In this document: in pieces, positions 10,701 through 20,155 of the stretch | Layout of the letters: every line of letters begins with the position of its first letter | How positions within the stretch are numbered: position 1 is the stretch's first letter | Source of the DNA: Apostichopus californicus | Lineage: Eukaryota > Echinodermata > Holothuroidea > Aspidochirotida > Stichopodidae | Direction of reading: 5' to 3' | DNA length: 23,563 bases | Assembly: GCA_020650975.1 (NCBI GenBank) | Contig: JAIPMN010198634.1 | Location: forward strand, 1-23,563 | Program-made: the position numbers and the translations under genes | Notes under the pieces: model-generated | The model's input: the letters and a program-made list of their open reading frames with translations, nothing else | What the model was told of the DNA's origin: nothing | Database searches by the model: none

Positions 10701-11778
10701 TATTCCAGTGGGCCTCAAACCAAACCATTTGTAGGCTGATCAATGACTGAATAGCCTAATATAAAAATAAATGATTTATTTTCAACAGTGCCATACCGGA
10801 GATGCAATTCTTAACACACTGCTAGGAAACCGTAAGTATTGATGTAACTTTGCATTACTTATAACTATCCACATAGTTGTGCCCTACATAGTAGCTTTAA
10901 ATTTTCATTCTAAAATTGAAGATCATAGGATCATATTTCAATTCTTGCCTTGTTGTATCAAATGTTTGAAGTTTATAGTATTGGAATAGTCAGTGTTCCT
11001 TGTTACTGAATTGCTATAAGATGAAATTTGACACTTAATGTATTAACAAATTTGTTTCATATAGCTATAAAATGTATGATGTTATCAGTAATTATATACG
11101 TGGATGAGAGTTTCGGTTACTGTTCTTTCTCAGTCATCCATTACTTTAACCAAGAGTATAGTTCACTTTTTAATTGAGCAGTACTTTAATAAATCAGTGT
11201 AGCTAATGTTGTTGCCACCTGTACATGCCTCAAATTGATTTGTTGTATGATGAATGTAGAAATGTCAATGGGTTAAAATAATGTAGGCTAAAGTAATAGA
11301 GCAATTCGATAATTTTCAGCACATTTCGGGTAAGGACGTAACAATTTTCTACATATATGATAAATAGTCTCTCGATAACCCCAAATAAATAAACATAACA
11401 GCCCATAGTGATAACTGACAGATTAAGTCATGGTGTTTAAAGTATTTGTTTTTTATATCATGGAAGGGAACTCAAATTGTCTTCTTACTTTCACTACAAT
11501 CTGAAGTTCATCATCACTGTCCTAAGTGTTTCGGGGATTGCATTTTAATGTATGAGTGTGGCTTAGGGTGAAGACCTGAAATATACATATATGATAATAC
11601 CAGACAATGTTAGCAGTGGAAAATTATGCACAATTTCTTACTACTACAGACAGTGATCATTCAAACCATGCCAGATCACTCTGGATTTGTTACCTGTCCT
11701 TTTGTAGAAAGTGAAAGTGATGACGACAGTGGATCTGACAAAGATTATAGTCCAGATATAGATGACAGAAACCAATAA
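7763..11778 (+). CDS. Candidate six-exon gene, unknown function
   Basis: I read six exons: 7763-7845, 8809-8865, 9409-9521, 9587-9624, 10232-10300 and 10789-10831, joined to a terminal coding exon at 11654-11778 (so six introns in all, seven coding pieces). Every junction keeps frame. Good splice sites include GTGAGA at 7846, GTAAGT at 8866, TTTATAG before 9409, GTGAGT at 9522, TTTTTTTAG before 10232, TTTTCAACAG before 10789 and GTAAGT at 10832. Weak ones are the purine-rich acceptor before 8809, the acceptor before 9587 (65-bp intron) and the GTAACT donor at 9625. The roughly 175-residue product starts MEMGVLTSRL (the second Met would give MGVLTS, an N-myristoylation-like start), has a hydrophobic/charged part (YEFIERFLSWDVRLKFL), a VVVPPYYTP segment and an acidic end (ESESDDDSGSDKDYSPD). 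I recognise no family. The three best pieces are 9409-9521, 10232-10300 and 10789-10831. Confidence 0.38.
8493..8548 (+). repeat. Imperfect (TG/TATG)n microsatellite
   Basis: About 55 bp of alternating TG, TATG and TGCG steps lie in the first intron of the candidate gene. It is a simple-sequence repeat of the alternating purine-pyrimidine type. Confidence 0.85.
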
Positions 11779-11916
11779 TTCGAAGACAGTGACCGAGAAT
11801 CATTATAAGAGTACGGAAGCGTAGAAGGCACATGGTGATGAAAGAGTAACAAACTCTAAAAATTTAAGAAAAATGACGTTTGCCGAGTTTAAGAAGTGGT
11901 GAAAACGACAAAATTA

Positions 11917-12132
11917 TTAAAGGTGGGCTCCCTCGTAGATTCTGTCCTTCACACCACCCGTCACACCATCCGATTCCAAAATAATATCAATACTACCCTC
12001 TAACGGTTCGTCGCTGCTGTCACCTAATTTCCTAGCAATCCCGTATTTACGGCTAGTAAGAAATATACGGGTTCGGGTAACTGGAGCGGTGGCCTTGACG
12101 AAATTCCTGCATAGTTCTTGTCTGTGGCAGTG
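11917..12132 (-). other. Open minus-strand frame without ATG, possible terminal exon
   Basis: Reading the minus strand from 12132 down, 71 codons stay open to two consecutive stops (first at 11917-11919). There is no in-frame ATG, so it could only be coding as a 3' exon. A possible acceptor (CTGCCACAG) sits at its upstream edge, giving an exon from about 12121. The composition is protein-like, with a basic first half (TRTRIFLTSRKYGIARK) and an acidic second half (GDSSDEPLEGSIDIILESDG). It would converge tail-to-tail with the candidate plus-strand gene. I found no partner exon upstream on the minus strand and recognise no family; it may be chance. Confidence 0.25.
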
Positions 12133-12285
12133 TCAGTAGTATGCGGTAAATTATTACACCCGCGTTTTCGTGTGTGTTGTGTTATACAAAACTCTGTGGT
12201 TTGTTTATACGCTCAGAACTGTTCACGACTAGTGGGCTGTACAGTACAGGTTACGGTCGAGTTTTGCATCAGGCGTAGGCTTTCA

Positions 12286-12364
12286 GTTTGACCATGGAGG
12301 TAAAAACCTCAATGGTTTGACCAGGGAGCTGCTACTCTAGCAGCTCCATGGTTTGACTTTTTTT
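12286..12364 (+). repeat. Two-unit hairpin array with GTTTGAC borders and T7 tail
   Basis: GTTTGACC begins at 12286 and 12315, and GTTTGAC at 12351, immediately followed by seven T's (12358-12364). Each interval holds a hairpin. The first pairs 12291-12301 with 12306-12316 around an AAAA loop (10 of 11 pairs). The second pairs 12325-12334 with 12338-12347 perfectly around a CTC loop and extends through one mismatch to 12320/12352. The two hairpins have different sequences but the same border words, so this is not a simple tandem duplication. It may be an internal or terminal piece of a foldback element, or a small structured transcript ending at the T run. Confidence 0.6.
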
Positions 12365-13099
12365 AGGCCTACATGGTGAGCAGTCGAAGTCCGAACTGTT
12401 CGAGTGCCCTGGTTTCGTAGTTGATTCACTCATTAGGAAAGATGTGCATGTTTTTATCGAATATCAAAAGTTTAGCCTATAGAAGTGCAGTAACCTAATG
12501 CTTTTTTACTGTAACAAACCAGTGTATTTAAAACTTTTCCAGATGCACCAGTCTTGTAGTAACTGGAGTTAAGTATTTGCAAATATTGTAACCGAAGTCG
12601 CGAGTCGACATTTTTTTTACAGCTCAAGAAACTAATAGTGAATATAAGTCTGATACACACTGACTCGTGTCAGAAAAATAAAAACGCAAATACAAAGTGA
12701 AAAAAATTGACTGAAGTCATTACAACATTGGGTATGAAACGTATGGTCAAGTCCGTCATTTGTGAACAATTGGTATCACTCAAGTTAGGTATCAATTATA
12801 TATAGACACAGTCTGTATTTTTTAATATATGCATTTTAGTTATAGGTATCAGGAGGGAAAGACAAAGCATTTTTTTGGTCATATATCATATATAGATAAA
12901 TATGTACATTTACTTATATTTGGGCGCCTGGCCACGGGCCCTTTAGGCGATCACAGAGCACTTGCCCTAGCTGCACCCCATCCTTGTAACCGGTGCACCG
13001 AATTAAAAATAACGAAACTTGAACGGTAGAAGGGAAGGAAAAGACGTTGCCATAAGGGGCGGCTCCACCCTCTTCAGAAAGAATTGGCGAAAGGGAATA

Positions 13100-13113
13100 C
13101 ATAGCTCCCAACT
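13100..13113 (+). repeat. Left terminal inverted repeat of the hAT element
   Basis: CATAGCTCCCAACT matches the inverted right end at 13 of 14 bases. It is preceded by GGAATA, which recurs just outside the right end. The adjoining 100 bp lack the GCGGGT motifs seen at the other end. Confidence 0.72.
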
Positions 13114-15987
13114 CTTGAGAAGACAAATGCTGGTTCATGCCACGAATCGCCGTCCTGGGGTAGGGGTATAAGGGGAGGGGGTGTCCTACATGATGCCTAC
13201 ATGTAAAATGGTGGCACTTAGAAAGGCTTTTGTCTCCCAAAATTTTCTAAGAAATATGCATTTTTTGCTGTGTAACATCAAGAAATTTAATAGTAGGTGA
13301 TAATTCATTCTTTCGCGTGGCATGAAAATGTTCGCTGCTCGCCCCAATGAAAAGATACATAGGCTAATTTGAGGTTCAAATGATGCTGTAAAAGAGTTTT
13401 TATATCTAATATTGTATCTCTTTTTCAGGTCAATCAGAATCTACATGCAATAGAATCAGTTCAGAGTCAAACCCAAATGTCCAAAAATTAAACAACATTC
13501 CATGACAAATGAAAAACATCATCCATAATTCACTCCCAACCCAGACTTGGTTGTTGTTATCATATAAAAACATTTCATTCTCGAGTTATTTTGCCATAAA
13601 TTATGCATTTATACACTGTAGGATGATATAATTACTTCGTCGAAATTATTCCAGTATGCAGTATGTACAGGTGTTGGTAGACTCCGACCATGAGACTCAA
13701 GGAGTTAATTGCCAACAGTGTGATCCGTTTTGTAGTAGCCAGCTGCTTTCTTTGCTTCTTGTACCAGCTCTTGTGTGGGGGAGAAACGGTAGCATTCCAG
13801 TTTGTTGAAGCAATTTGTCTTGCACGTTAAGATGGATGGTAGAGTGGCTTTAGAAAGGCTGGCACGGAACTTGGTCCGTTTTTTAGATACATCTGAAAAG
13901 ATTCTCTCTTCTTCGGCACTACTGTGAGGCAGAAGCAAGATATACTTCACTGTTTCAAACAGCAGTTCAAATCTGAGGGTGCCATCAGCCTGTTTGAGTT
14001 GGCTTAGTCCACCCCATAGTGCATTTACTCGAGCAGTGCTGACACCATCAATGATATCCGGTAGGAGCTTGTAGGTGGTGACTTGGTCATAGAGGGAGGG
14101 CATCCATGAAGCTGTCATTGCCATACAGAGCTGCCAGCCTACCCTTCAAAGCTGAGAATCTATCGACAAAATAGGCTACACTCTCAAAGCGGATCTCCTG
14201 CCTGCTGGCAAACTGGAGCAGTTCCGCGTGCTTGAGAAGGTCGTTTGTGAATGGGAGGCGGGATTGTGCATATTCACATGCAGCGATGAAGAATTTTCGG
14301 CAGCCATCAAGCACCTTGTGCTCTTCTCTGGGCATCAGAATATTCCTCTGAATTGCCATCCGTGTGGTGAATCCAACCATGAGGTCGTCATCAGTCAGGG
14401 CCAAACCACAGGGATCCACATCTTCTACCTACATCTTGTAAGGCAGAAACATCAAGGAACCTCCCGAACAAGTTGCATGAAGCTAGTCAGCTCCTTCAGC
14501 ATCAAGTGGCACTTTGGTTCCTCACTCTGTAGAAGCTTGTTGATGTTGGTAGAAAGTGGGAGGACTGACTGCAAAAAGAGCAAGTAAATTTCTGTGTGGG
14601 GGTCAGCGAATGCTTTCTGTAACCTACGCAGCCTGACATTCGCTCCCCTCTAAGGGCTGACTGGCGAAGTAAGCCTTTCAAGCTAGGGTACTGCTGCAGG
14701 ACACAATTGATACAAATATCCCTGCTCAACCATCTTGTTGCTCCGAACTTCAGGATTTTCCTGTATTCCTGGTCGCAGAATTCCTTCAGTAATGCTTGTC
14801 GCTTTGTGCTCTTGTCGAAGTAGTAGAAGAGATCCACCAATGAATCGTCAACATCAAACCCAGTATCATCAGCGAAGTGCTTAGCGGCAAACCCAGCTGT
14901 GTTGTGGATAATGTGACAGGGACATCCAGCAGTATAAACTGCAGGGTTTTTCTTTTCGAAGTTGGTGTACATACCATTATGTCTACCCATGTTCACTGAG
15001 GCATTGTCCAAGCTCAGACCTATGACATTCTCCCAAGGCACGTCATATTTCTTGAATGCATCCTCTATTTGATTGAAAATACCACTCGCACTCGAGTCAG
15101 AAACGTAACACATGTGCCAAAACTTTGTACAAACTTCTCTACGATTTATGTCGAAGATCCTGACGACCAAGGGATACATGCTCTATGTACCAGTATCGGA
15201 ACTGCCATCAACAGCGATGCTGAATGGGTGTTGCTTTAAATACTGAACTACTGGAGCGCGCATTGATGGTGCCATCGCATGGTTTATTATTGCTGCTGTT
15301 TTTGTGGCAGCGCATCCATATTCCTTGGCAATTTGACTGTCAGGGAACATCTTTCGGAACAGTGGACCTGCATGGGCTGCTGATCGAATGGCAGATTATG
15401 TTCCAGTATGTAGCCAGTGTAGAGAACCTCGGCATTGGTCACCTTGTTTCTCAATGGATCGTTAAAGAAAGACCTAACCGACCTGCACTCCCCTATTTCT
15501 TTTTGTCAGTCGTTTATGATCAGCTCCGTTCATGTCTCTCCACATCCCTCTTGCCTTGGTGAGCGACAGAAAAGCCACGGTTACAAACCTGAAAGACGAG
15601 AAACGGACTATTTGAAGCAACCAATAAATAGGGTGCCTGCAATAAATGTGCTACGTTGCATGAACGGCGACGAATGCCGCCAACATTTCGCATTGCCTTC
15701 AGGCTAATTTTAAAGTTCGACACTCCGACCTTGCCTTAAGCACAGCCTACTGCGGTAGGTCTAATCCTCCTGCAAATCTGCTATCGCCTTCATTAATGTT
15801 CTGCGAAATGCAGCAAAATAAAAAAGGAAAGCAAAAAATGTTGCTACTTGTCGGCACCAACAAGTATCGTAAACCTGAGTCTACTGCATTCACGATCCCA
15901 CAATGTTGCAAGTTTCGCAGTCAGCGACTCGCGGCGGCGCGTGGCCCTAGTTTCACCGTGCATGAGCATCGCTCAAGTTCTTTCAGC

Positions 15988-17031
15988 CTGAAAAACATAC
16001 GATTATCATTATGCCATAATAGCACAATACATCACTGAACATAAACAGCGCACATGCATGATTATTTCAGTCTGGGCTAGCAGAGAGACAGACATTGGGG
16101 CCCACACACGCGCTAACGATAACAAACACACTATGGAAGCTTCCCATTACATTGTACGCAGGGCTCTGCTTGCAAACACGTGCGAGCTGGATGTACAGCA
16201 GGCGATCGAGTATGCATGCATGCATCGCATACTGCAAATTTAGTAGTGCTATAACCGCAATATAAACGCAACAGCTCAATCCCTGACTGTCTGAAATCTA
16301 CTTTTCAGTGCGACTATGTTAGTTACAAACGGACTGTAATTATACCGCTGCACTACGCAAATGGTAAGGGACTATCGTGTGCAAGATTACGAACCACGTG
16401 GCTCAATTCAGTAGGCCTACCAGTTTATTCCCAGGAACGCCCAGTGCCCCGCGCAATAGCCCAAAGTCAATTACCGGGGGTGATGACTGTTGGTCGATCG
16501 TAGTCGATCGTAATTGTTACGGCTACGCAAAATGAAATTCAAAACACAAACGTACATTGCATGTTTTCATTGACAGCAATGAAAGAGAGCATGCATTTGC
16601 TACACACACATGAAAAGTTAGTCAAGCAATCGTGCGAGGAGGAATCGTTGCATTTATTCACTGTATAAAAAATATCGGCATCGGTATCAGCCGATATTGG
16701 GCGGAATATTATCGGATATCTGTAAAAACCGAAAGGCCTACTGGCACTTACACCCAACACTAATTTTTACAACAATGATTTCAGATGTTTTGAACTCATG
16801 ATAATGCACCGCGGAAACTACCAAATCTTTCTGAAACAAATCCAAAGTTAACTTTCATAGCGTACTAACCATATTATACAAGCATTTGTACCAATAATAA
16901 TTATCCTGTTTATCCATAAAATGCAGATCGTGAAAAGTTTGGAAATGAATTGTCACACGCTTCCATGCCATGAATTTACTGAATGTATAAGAAACAGGCC
17001 TTGCGAAATGACCGATTTAAAATTATCTTAC
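15988..17031 (-). other. First intron of the hAT transposase
   Basis: The 1044-bp interval between exons 1 and 2 has a GT donor (GTAAGATAA) and an AG acceptor after a T-run. It contains an exact 10-bp tandem duplication GTCGATCGTA (16493-16512), alternating GCATGCATGCA near 16215, and a foreign-looking hAT-type fragment at 16671-16720. No separate gene is visible. Confidence 0.6.
16671..16720 (+). repeat. Fragment of another hAT-type terminal sequence
   Basis: The 50 bp hold TATCGG, ATCGGTATCAGCCGATA and ATCGGATATC, making short inverted repeats. Sequences of this kind are typical just inside the ends of hAT elements whose termini read GGGATGCACCGATA. No terminus or target duplication is seen here, so it is only a remnant lying in the intron of the larger hAT element. 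Confidence 0.4.
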
Positions 17032-17677
17032 CGAACAGAGCGCGTGTGATTGATCTTTTCCTCGTCGTAGACATGGCCATGTCTTAATCCAATCTTCAGA
17101 AAATGATGTCGTTGAATGTTTCTTTTTTCCCTCTTTCTACCGCCTGATTCATCCATGATTAGTGTGGTTGTGATTGTGTGTTTTTTTTTTACGATGATTT
17201 TGCGAAATTAGATGTAGGCCGAATTTCTTAGCTCATCGTCTGGGGTATAGTGCGCTTTGTATCCATGAAGTTTCGGCAAACGTGCCACGATCACGGAGAG
17301 CAAAGCAGGAATTCTCATCGAAACATGTTGGAATTGTAGAGCTTTGTTATAAGAGCCATCGCAAATATTTCAGTTCACCGAGACCTTCACGAGAATCATC
17401 ACGTTGATTAGTGGACAGTGGCAGCAGCTGTATCTCGTTTGCCCGTCGAGCGTACGTGTAGGCTACCGATCAGATTATTGATAAACTATCTAGCCTATAG
17501 ATCTTCACCTACTGTAAGAAACATTCCGGGAATCATTACGTCGTCAGCCGCGAGTTAGTTTGCGGGTAAAAACGAGGAGGTAACGCGGAGTAGAAAACAG
17601 ATAAAGACAGTCTGTTTTGCGTGGGATTAATGCTAAAGAAATGATGGTTGCTAAGTTGTATACTTGACAATTACAAT

Positions 17678-17752
17678 GCGGGTTTTTCGGACGCTTGCGC
17701 GGGTCAGCGGGTTTGGGTGTTAGAATGCGGGTCCAACCCGCGAAATGCGGGT
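17678..17752 (+). repeat. Phased GCGGGT motifs inside the right hAT end
   Basis: GCGGGT occurs at 17678, 17699, 17707, 17727 and 17747, plus one inverted copy (ACCCGC) near 17735-17740. Steps are 21, 8, 20 and 20 bp, so four of the five copies lie on the same helix face. Subterminal short repeats are known transposase-binding sites in Ac and other hAT elements, so this is a probable binding array. The left end has no equivalent. Confidence 0.65.
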
Positions 17753-17753
17753 C

Positions 17754-17767
17754 AGTTGGGAGCTCTG
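17754..17767 (-). repeat. Right terminal inverted repeat of the hAT element
   Basis: On the minus strand this reads CAGAGCTCCCAACT, beginning with the CAG common at hAT ends. It is the 5' end relative to the transposase gene and is followed outside by GGAATA. Confidence 0.75.
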
Positions 17768-17773
17768 GGAATA

Positions 17774-19300
17774 AGAAATGAACAATCAATTAATAGTTAT
17801 TTCCACTGAACTACTGTACTCCAGAATTTAATATCCTGCTTCTTGTTCCGAAAGGCTCCCAACGAAATGCCAAAAAGTCGGCAACGGGGTTGGGGTCAGG
17901 TTGGGTACCCAGCCCCACCATGGGGCTACCCCTGCACCTCATCACGACTGACTCGAATTACAACTCTCAACTTGATACTAGTCAACCAAAAATTTTCCTT
18001 CCAAAGTTCAACTGAAATTGGATGGAATTTAAAAAAATATATACTAGCTGTCTGCATGGATCATACTCTATTGTGTGACCATATAGGCGTACGGGCTCTA
18101 GTCAACCAGAAGGGACACTGGGGGAAGCTATTCTTGCCAGAGAAATTTAAAAATTCCCCGGACGTTCCTAGTACGATGAATTTATTTCAAACTTCGAAGT
18201 CAATGAAGGACAAAGAGAACCGTAAATAGGCCTATGTCTCACTATAAGATCATTGAACCATCACGAACGACTATTTTTTTTCCTCTTGGGGAAAACTCCG
18301 AATAATCTTCCATTTGCCGATTCCTGAAACTGGGAAGTACGGGATAGGGGCTTTCCGTCTTGACCCGCAAGTATAGTGAACGTTCACCACAACAAGTGTG
18401 TTTAGCTTGGGACTAGCAAGAGAGACTTGTCAACCTTGTGAACATATGTTTTTGGGGGGATGGGGGGGGGGGGAGTCGGCAAACTAAAAAATACAGGGTA
18501 AATTTCAGAGGGAAGGAAAGGGGTGAAAAAGAAAGAGTGAAAGACAGATGATGGGATAGAGGAAGCAAGTGAAGAAAATGTGGAAGTGGAGGCTAGGGGT
18601 AGAGATAGATATGGTATGAAAATACAGAGAAAAGAAAACCAAGGGCAGAAAAATGGAGATCACTGGGATACTGTGAAATACACAAGAAGAATATACAATC
18701 TAAATACCGGAATAAAATATTGCACCACATAAATACAACTTTATAACATCAATCAAAGGGGAAGGGTATAATGTTTGAAGGATGATGGAAAATAAGACAC
18801 AACAATAGATGATTATGGTCTCTGATCTATTAGCTTCTTCTCTCTACTGCTACCAGTATGTAAGTGACCATAGGGACACACAACTCTCTTAGTAGTGATG
18901 ACCTCTGACCCTTACTATGCCTAACTGTTATCTTGCCAGGAAATACACCAGTGCATGAGAGGAGGTGAGAGACAGAACTGATTGATCGTGTCGATAGGTT
19001 TTTTTTAAAATACATGTGATACAAGAAGATAGACGTAAAATGTAGCATCGTTTGAACACTACAAAGGGGACCCTCCTCCGCCCCCACCCCACACACACCC
19101 TCCCTCACGTTCAAATCATATCCCCTCTTGGCAACGGAAATGAACACCAGTATAAATAAACCGATACAGATATTTATACCCGCTGTTAATCCGCAACTAC
19201 CCCGGCTTGTTAAATAGTGTAGGCCTATATAGAATAATACAAAGCTGAATGTTTCTCCTTGATCGAATCTCCCCATTCTAGCCCGCCTTGAATTAGAGGG
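17774..19300. other. Gene-poor stretch between hAT and Gypsy-1
   Basis: Frames of 128 codons (plus, 17843-18229) and 148 codons (minus, 18830-19276) exist but show no domain, splice context or protein-like repeat, and I do not call them genes. The stretch includes G-runs at 18454-18459 and 18462-18473 and a purine-rich tract at 18507-18660. Confidence 0.4.
18507..18660 (+). repeat. Purine-rich tract
   Basis: Most bases over about 150 bp on the plus strand are A or G, in GGAAG, GAAAG and GAGG words without exact periodicity. It starts about 30 bp after the G-runs. Such strand-asymmetric tracts can adopt triplex structures or simply be decayed simple sequence. Confidence 0.6.
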
Positions 19301-19444
19301 TGTAGTGTACTAAGGTCATTGTTGTATGGCGCCCTCTAGTAAAGAGAGGGTGCTGCCTATGTAAATAAACCGATAGCTACCCAAGTTAAATCTGGCGTCT
19401 GAATCTTATTCGATCACCTTGAATCCGACCAGGAGGATTCTACA
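19301..19444 (+). repeat. 5' LTR of Gypsy-1 (144 bp)
   Basis: It begins TGTAG and ends CTACA, the inverted pair with TG...CA ends expected of an LTR. An AATAAA polyadenylation hexamer lies at 19364-19369, and a primer-binding-like site starts 2 bp after it. The word GAGAGGG followed by AATAAAC is shared with the LTR of Gypsy-2. The partner LTR is outside the window, so length and target duplication cannot be confirmed. Confidence 0.7.
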
Positions 19445-19446
19445 TC

Positions 19447-19457
19447 TGGCGACGAGG
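19447..19457 (+). promoter_or_regulatory. Primer-binding site of Gypsy-1
   Basis: TGGCGACGAGG begins two bases after the LTR with the TGG complementary to a tRNA CCA end. The TGGCGAC start resembles sites assigned to tRNA-Arg in 412/mdg1-type elements; I cannot name the tRNA with certainty. Confidence 0.55.
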
Positions 19458-20155
19458 ATAATTAAAAGTTTTATCTTGAAAATCAGAAGGAAAAAACATG
19501 GCAGTTAACTTAAATGTTGAACATATTCCGCAATTTGACATAGCGGGGGATGTCACTATAGCCTTGCACCAAGATGGCAGAGGTGGAAACGTGCGTTTGA
19601 ATTCTACTTAGTCAGCAAAGGAGTCAGCGAAGATAAACAGAAACGAGCTTTACTGTTACATTCTGCCGGAATGGATATTTGGAAGGATGAAGGATATTTT
19701 CGAAACCTTACAGGATCCTGGGATAACGGGAACGGACACGGCGGGGGAGTACGAAAAGGCTATGAGGACCCTGGATGCACATTTCAAACCTCAAATGAAA
19801 GTCCCATACGAACGCCATGTGCTTCGGCAAATGCGTCAAAACGACACTGAAACGACTGATCAGTTCGTGGCAAGACTGGCTCGTCAAGCAGCAAATTGTG
19901 ACTTTGGAACTACGCAAAAGGATCAAATCAGGGATCAACTGATCGATAAATGCAGTTCGTCGGAGTTACGTCGGAAATTGCTGGGGAAAGGAACTTCATT
20001 AAACCTGAAAAAAGCGCAAGAAATTGCCCGAGCAATGGAGGCAGTGAACATTCAATTTCGGCAAATGGAGAAATCCAACAGCGGCAGTTCGCAAAACGCT
20101 GAAACTAGTCACGTAAGCAGCATACGTGCAAAACAGAACAATAACAAACATCAAC

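Larger units (their letters stand above)
11779..13099. other. Mostly non-coding stretch between candidate gene and hAT element
   Basis: Apart from the minus-strand open frame at 11917-12132 and the hairpin array at 12286-12364, I see no gene here. An AATAAA at 12675-12680 on the plus strand could serve as a distant polyadenylation signal. From about 12920 to 13070 the DNA becomes GC-rich and resembles the tail of a dispersed repeat, but I cannot name it. Confidence 0.4.
13705..17156 (-). pseudogene. hAT transposase, three exons, decayed
   Basis: Exon 1 is 17156-17032: ATG, 41 codons plus 2 bases, donor GTAAGA. Exon 2 is 15987-15957 (31 bases) after a TGTTTTTCAG acceptor, donor GTGAAA. Exon 3 runs from 15588, after CTTTCAG, to the TAA at 13705-13707. 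Frames join without a break. Exon 2 ends in CSCT and exon 3 starts VCNRGFSVAHQGKRDVERHE, so splicing creates the C-T-V-C and later His of a BED-like N-terminal zinc finger. Exon 3 then carries DGSSDTG near 15201-15221 (RNase H-like core), SLDNASVNMG, GCPCHIIHNTA, RWLS, and LLLPHSSAEEERIFS near 13898-13942, the C-terminal dimerisation block. Transposases of this kind cut and paste the element. Frameshifts near 15520, 15465, 15365, 14600, 14450 and 14105, and a TAG near 15185, make it inactive. Confidence 0.88.
13100..17767 (-). mobile_element. hAT-superfamily DNA transposon, near full length
   Basis: A hAT transposase gene reads on the minus strand, enclosed by inverted repeats CATAGCTCCCAACT (13100-13113) and the complement of CAGAGCTCCCAACT (17754-17767), which match at 13 of 14 positions. 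The two ends are directly flanked by the identical hexamer GGAATA (13094-13099 and 17768-17773). hAT elements normally make 8-bp target duplications, so a 6-bp match is unusual; a 7-bp reading, GGGAATA, is possible if the terminal G is shared. The element is 4668 bp. About 600 bp separate the transposase stop from the left end, and about 610 bp separate the first exon from the right end. Confidence 0.78.

Noticed and set aside
12358-12364. T run as a Pol III terminator
   Set aside because: No internal A or B box or upstream Pol III promoter could be found, so I kept it only as part of the hairpin description.
13429-13505. Possible plus-strand exon after a TCTCTTTTTCAG acceptor
   Set aside because: It lies inside the hAT element, upstream of its left end region on the opposite strand to the transposase, and no donor or partner exon fits.
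17843-18229. 128-codon plus-strand frame
   Set aside because: Sequence has no recognisable motif or repeat, and the start context and flanks give no support for a gene.
18830-19276. 148-codon minus-strand frame
   Set aside because: No domain, no splice context, low-complexity parts (CCCCCACCCC on the other strand) and odd composition; length alone is not convincing.
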